A stretch of DNA of 6,140 nt from Geothermobacter sp964441925 (GTDB lineage: Bacteria; Desulfobacterota; Desulfuromonadia; Desulfuromonadales; Geothermobacteraceae). The translations under genes were made by a program, and so were the position numbers. The notes under the pieces were generated by a model that saw only the letters and a program-made list of their open reading frames with translations, was not told the origin of the DNA and made no database searches. Shown piece by piece: positions 5,275 to 6,140 of this stretch; the first letter of the stretch is position 1; each line of letters begins with the position of its first letter. Location: positions 1-6,140 of the forward strand of contig CAYTVY010000138.1 of assembly GCA_964441925.1 (NCBI GenBank), given 5' to 3'.

Positions 5275-6060
5275 TCACCAACGCCAGGCCACCTGTCCGT
5301 TCCGCGTCGGCTTCCCCAGCAGCCAGCGGGCCAGATTGACGGCCAGGCGACGGTTCTCCGGCAGAAAACGGTTCTGGAAAATGGCGTCATCGGCAAAGAC
5401 GACAAAGCGTCCCTTGCCGAGGTTGCCGGCCACCGCCACCCCGAATCGCTGCATGGCGTCACCACGGCTGAGCCGCCGGTTGCGATCGAGGTCGACCCAG
5501 GCCCGCGGCCCGGTCCGGGCGATGACGCGACAGCCGGGGCCGGTACTGGTCAGGGCCCAGCCCCCATAGATGTTGAACCGGCGCAAACCGGCCAGCACCG
5601 GATGGTCGGCCAGGTCGACCACCTGGAAGTTGAGCGGATCGCCCCCCAGGATCCGCTCCTGTTCGCGGATCACCCCGTTGGAGAAATCGACCCCCAGCCG
5701 ATGCAGCAGATTGCCGACGGGAGGCGCGATATGCAGCATCACCACCAGCCGGCCGCCCCGTCGCAGAAAACCGGTCACCGCCTCGATCTCGGATTCGCTG
5801 TAAGGACGGAAAGCTCCCGACAGCACCAGCGCCCGGGCCTGGTCGAGCATACCGCTGTCGAGCGGCTGGCGACTGGTCTCGGCGATACTTCCCTGCTCGA
5901 TGAGCAGGCGGGCGAAGTCGGTCAGATGCAACGGCCCCTGGCGGTCGATACGAAAGGCCTGGCCATGGGCCTGATCGAACCAGACCACCGGCTTCTGGGC
6001 GGCCGGCAACGACAGGGGCACCAGCAGGAGGCAGAGCACCAGGATCGATCTGAACAGCAC
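5275..6060 (-). CDS. Exported DUF4350 / GATase-like protein
   Basis: The protein has 261 residues. A signal peptide is clear: R4, a hydrophobic core (5-18) and a likely cut after PAA (19-21). The mature part starts VVWFDQAHGQAF (25-36), matching the D-x-x-H-x-x-x-F start of DUF4350-like domains that resemble class I glutamine amidotransferases. A middle SESEIEAVTGFLRRGGRLVVML (88-109) fits the step where such domains put a residue-rich turn after the fourth strand. The C-terminal part has GKGRFVVFADDAIFQNRFLPENRRLAVNLARWLLG (215-249), the pattern of GldG/IFT52-like folds. No catalytic cysteine is placed where an amidotransferase would need it, so it is probably a binding or structural protein in the periplasm. 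It starts at GTG (6060), with AAGGAG (plus-strand 6068-6073) seven bases upstream. The 80 bases beyond show no clear promoter. Exported gene firm; family moderately likely. Confidence 0.86.
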   Translation of the reverse strand: MLFRSILVLCLLLVPLSLPAAQKPVVWFDQAHGQAFRIDRQGPLHLTDFARLLIEQGSIAETSRQPLDSGMLDQARALVLSGAFRPYSESEIEAVTGFLRRGGRLVVMLHIAPPVGNLLHRLGVDFSNGVIREQERILGGDPLNFQVVDLADHPVLAGLRRFNIYGGWALTSTGPGCRVIARTGPRAWVDLDRNRRLSRGDAMQRFGVAVAGNLGKGRFVVFADDAIFQNRFLPENRRLAVNLARWLLGKPTRNGQVAWRW

Positions 6061-6140
6061 GTCGTATCTCCTTGCGACAGATGTGAACCTGAATCAGTGG
6101 GTTTGTGCCGGATGAAGAGTGCAGGTGCTTGGCCTGAATG

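Noticed and set aside
6112..6140. A plus-strand gene starting at ATG 6112
   Set aside because: It is cut by the window end, has no ribosome site, and only nine codons are visible.

Overview
The window is GC-rich bacterial DNA with tightly packed genes, nearly GC-saturated third codon positions and clear Shine-Dalgarno sites. Gene content (a rubrerythrin-like ferritin-fold protein ending in HETDIDIYVRE, RadC, a long two-part U32 protein) and style resemble Desulfuromonadales/Geobacter relatives. That placement is inferred from memory of family style, not from a search. There is no phage, transposon, CRISPR or plasmid signature. The five long genes look like ordinary chromosomal genes.

Left part (1-1440): a promoter and strong ribosome site precede a 165-residue ferritin-like protein (119-616). 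Then comes radC (689-1369), which has its own good sigma70-type promoter (623-650). A 12-bp hairpin (651-682) in its leader covers the radC ribosome site only in transcripts arriving from upstream. Two hairpins follow radC, the second a standard terminator.

Middle part (1436-4787): a 195-base spacer holds three 8-base tandem units and a small perfect palindrome. A 798-residue peptidase-U32 family protein (1631-4027) follows, with a four-cysteine set typical of Fe-S-binding U32 proteins and an extra C-terminal domain. Converging on it with a 10-base gap is a minus-strand gene for an unrecognised four-helix membrane protein (4038-4787).

Right part (4788-6140): the 487-base gap between the two minus-strand genes is not empty. 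It has a 25% GC island with short repeats, a strong plus-strand promoter (TTGACA, 17 bp, TACCAT, with an AT-rich upstream element), a transcript of about 230 bases, and a 38-base perfect palindrome acting as a two-way terminator. The transcript could be a small RNA, a small mRNA for a 50-residue basic peptide with no acidic residue, or both. It carries an anti-Shine-Dalgarno tract and a 14-base perfect complement to the 3' end of the neighbouring membrane-protein mRNA. This locus and the radC leader are the most interesting parts of the window. The last gene (5275-6060, minus) encodes an exported protein of the DUF4350/GATase-like type, and its terminator is the shared palindrome.
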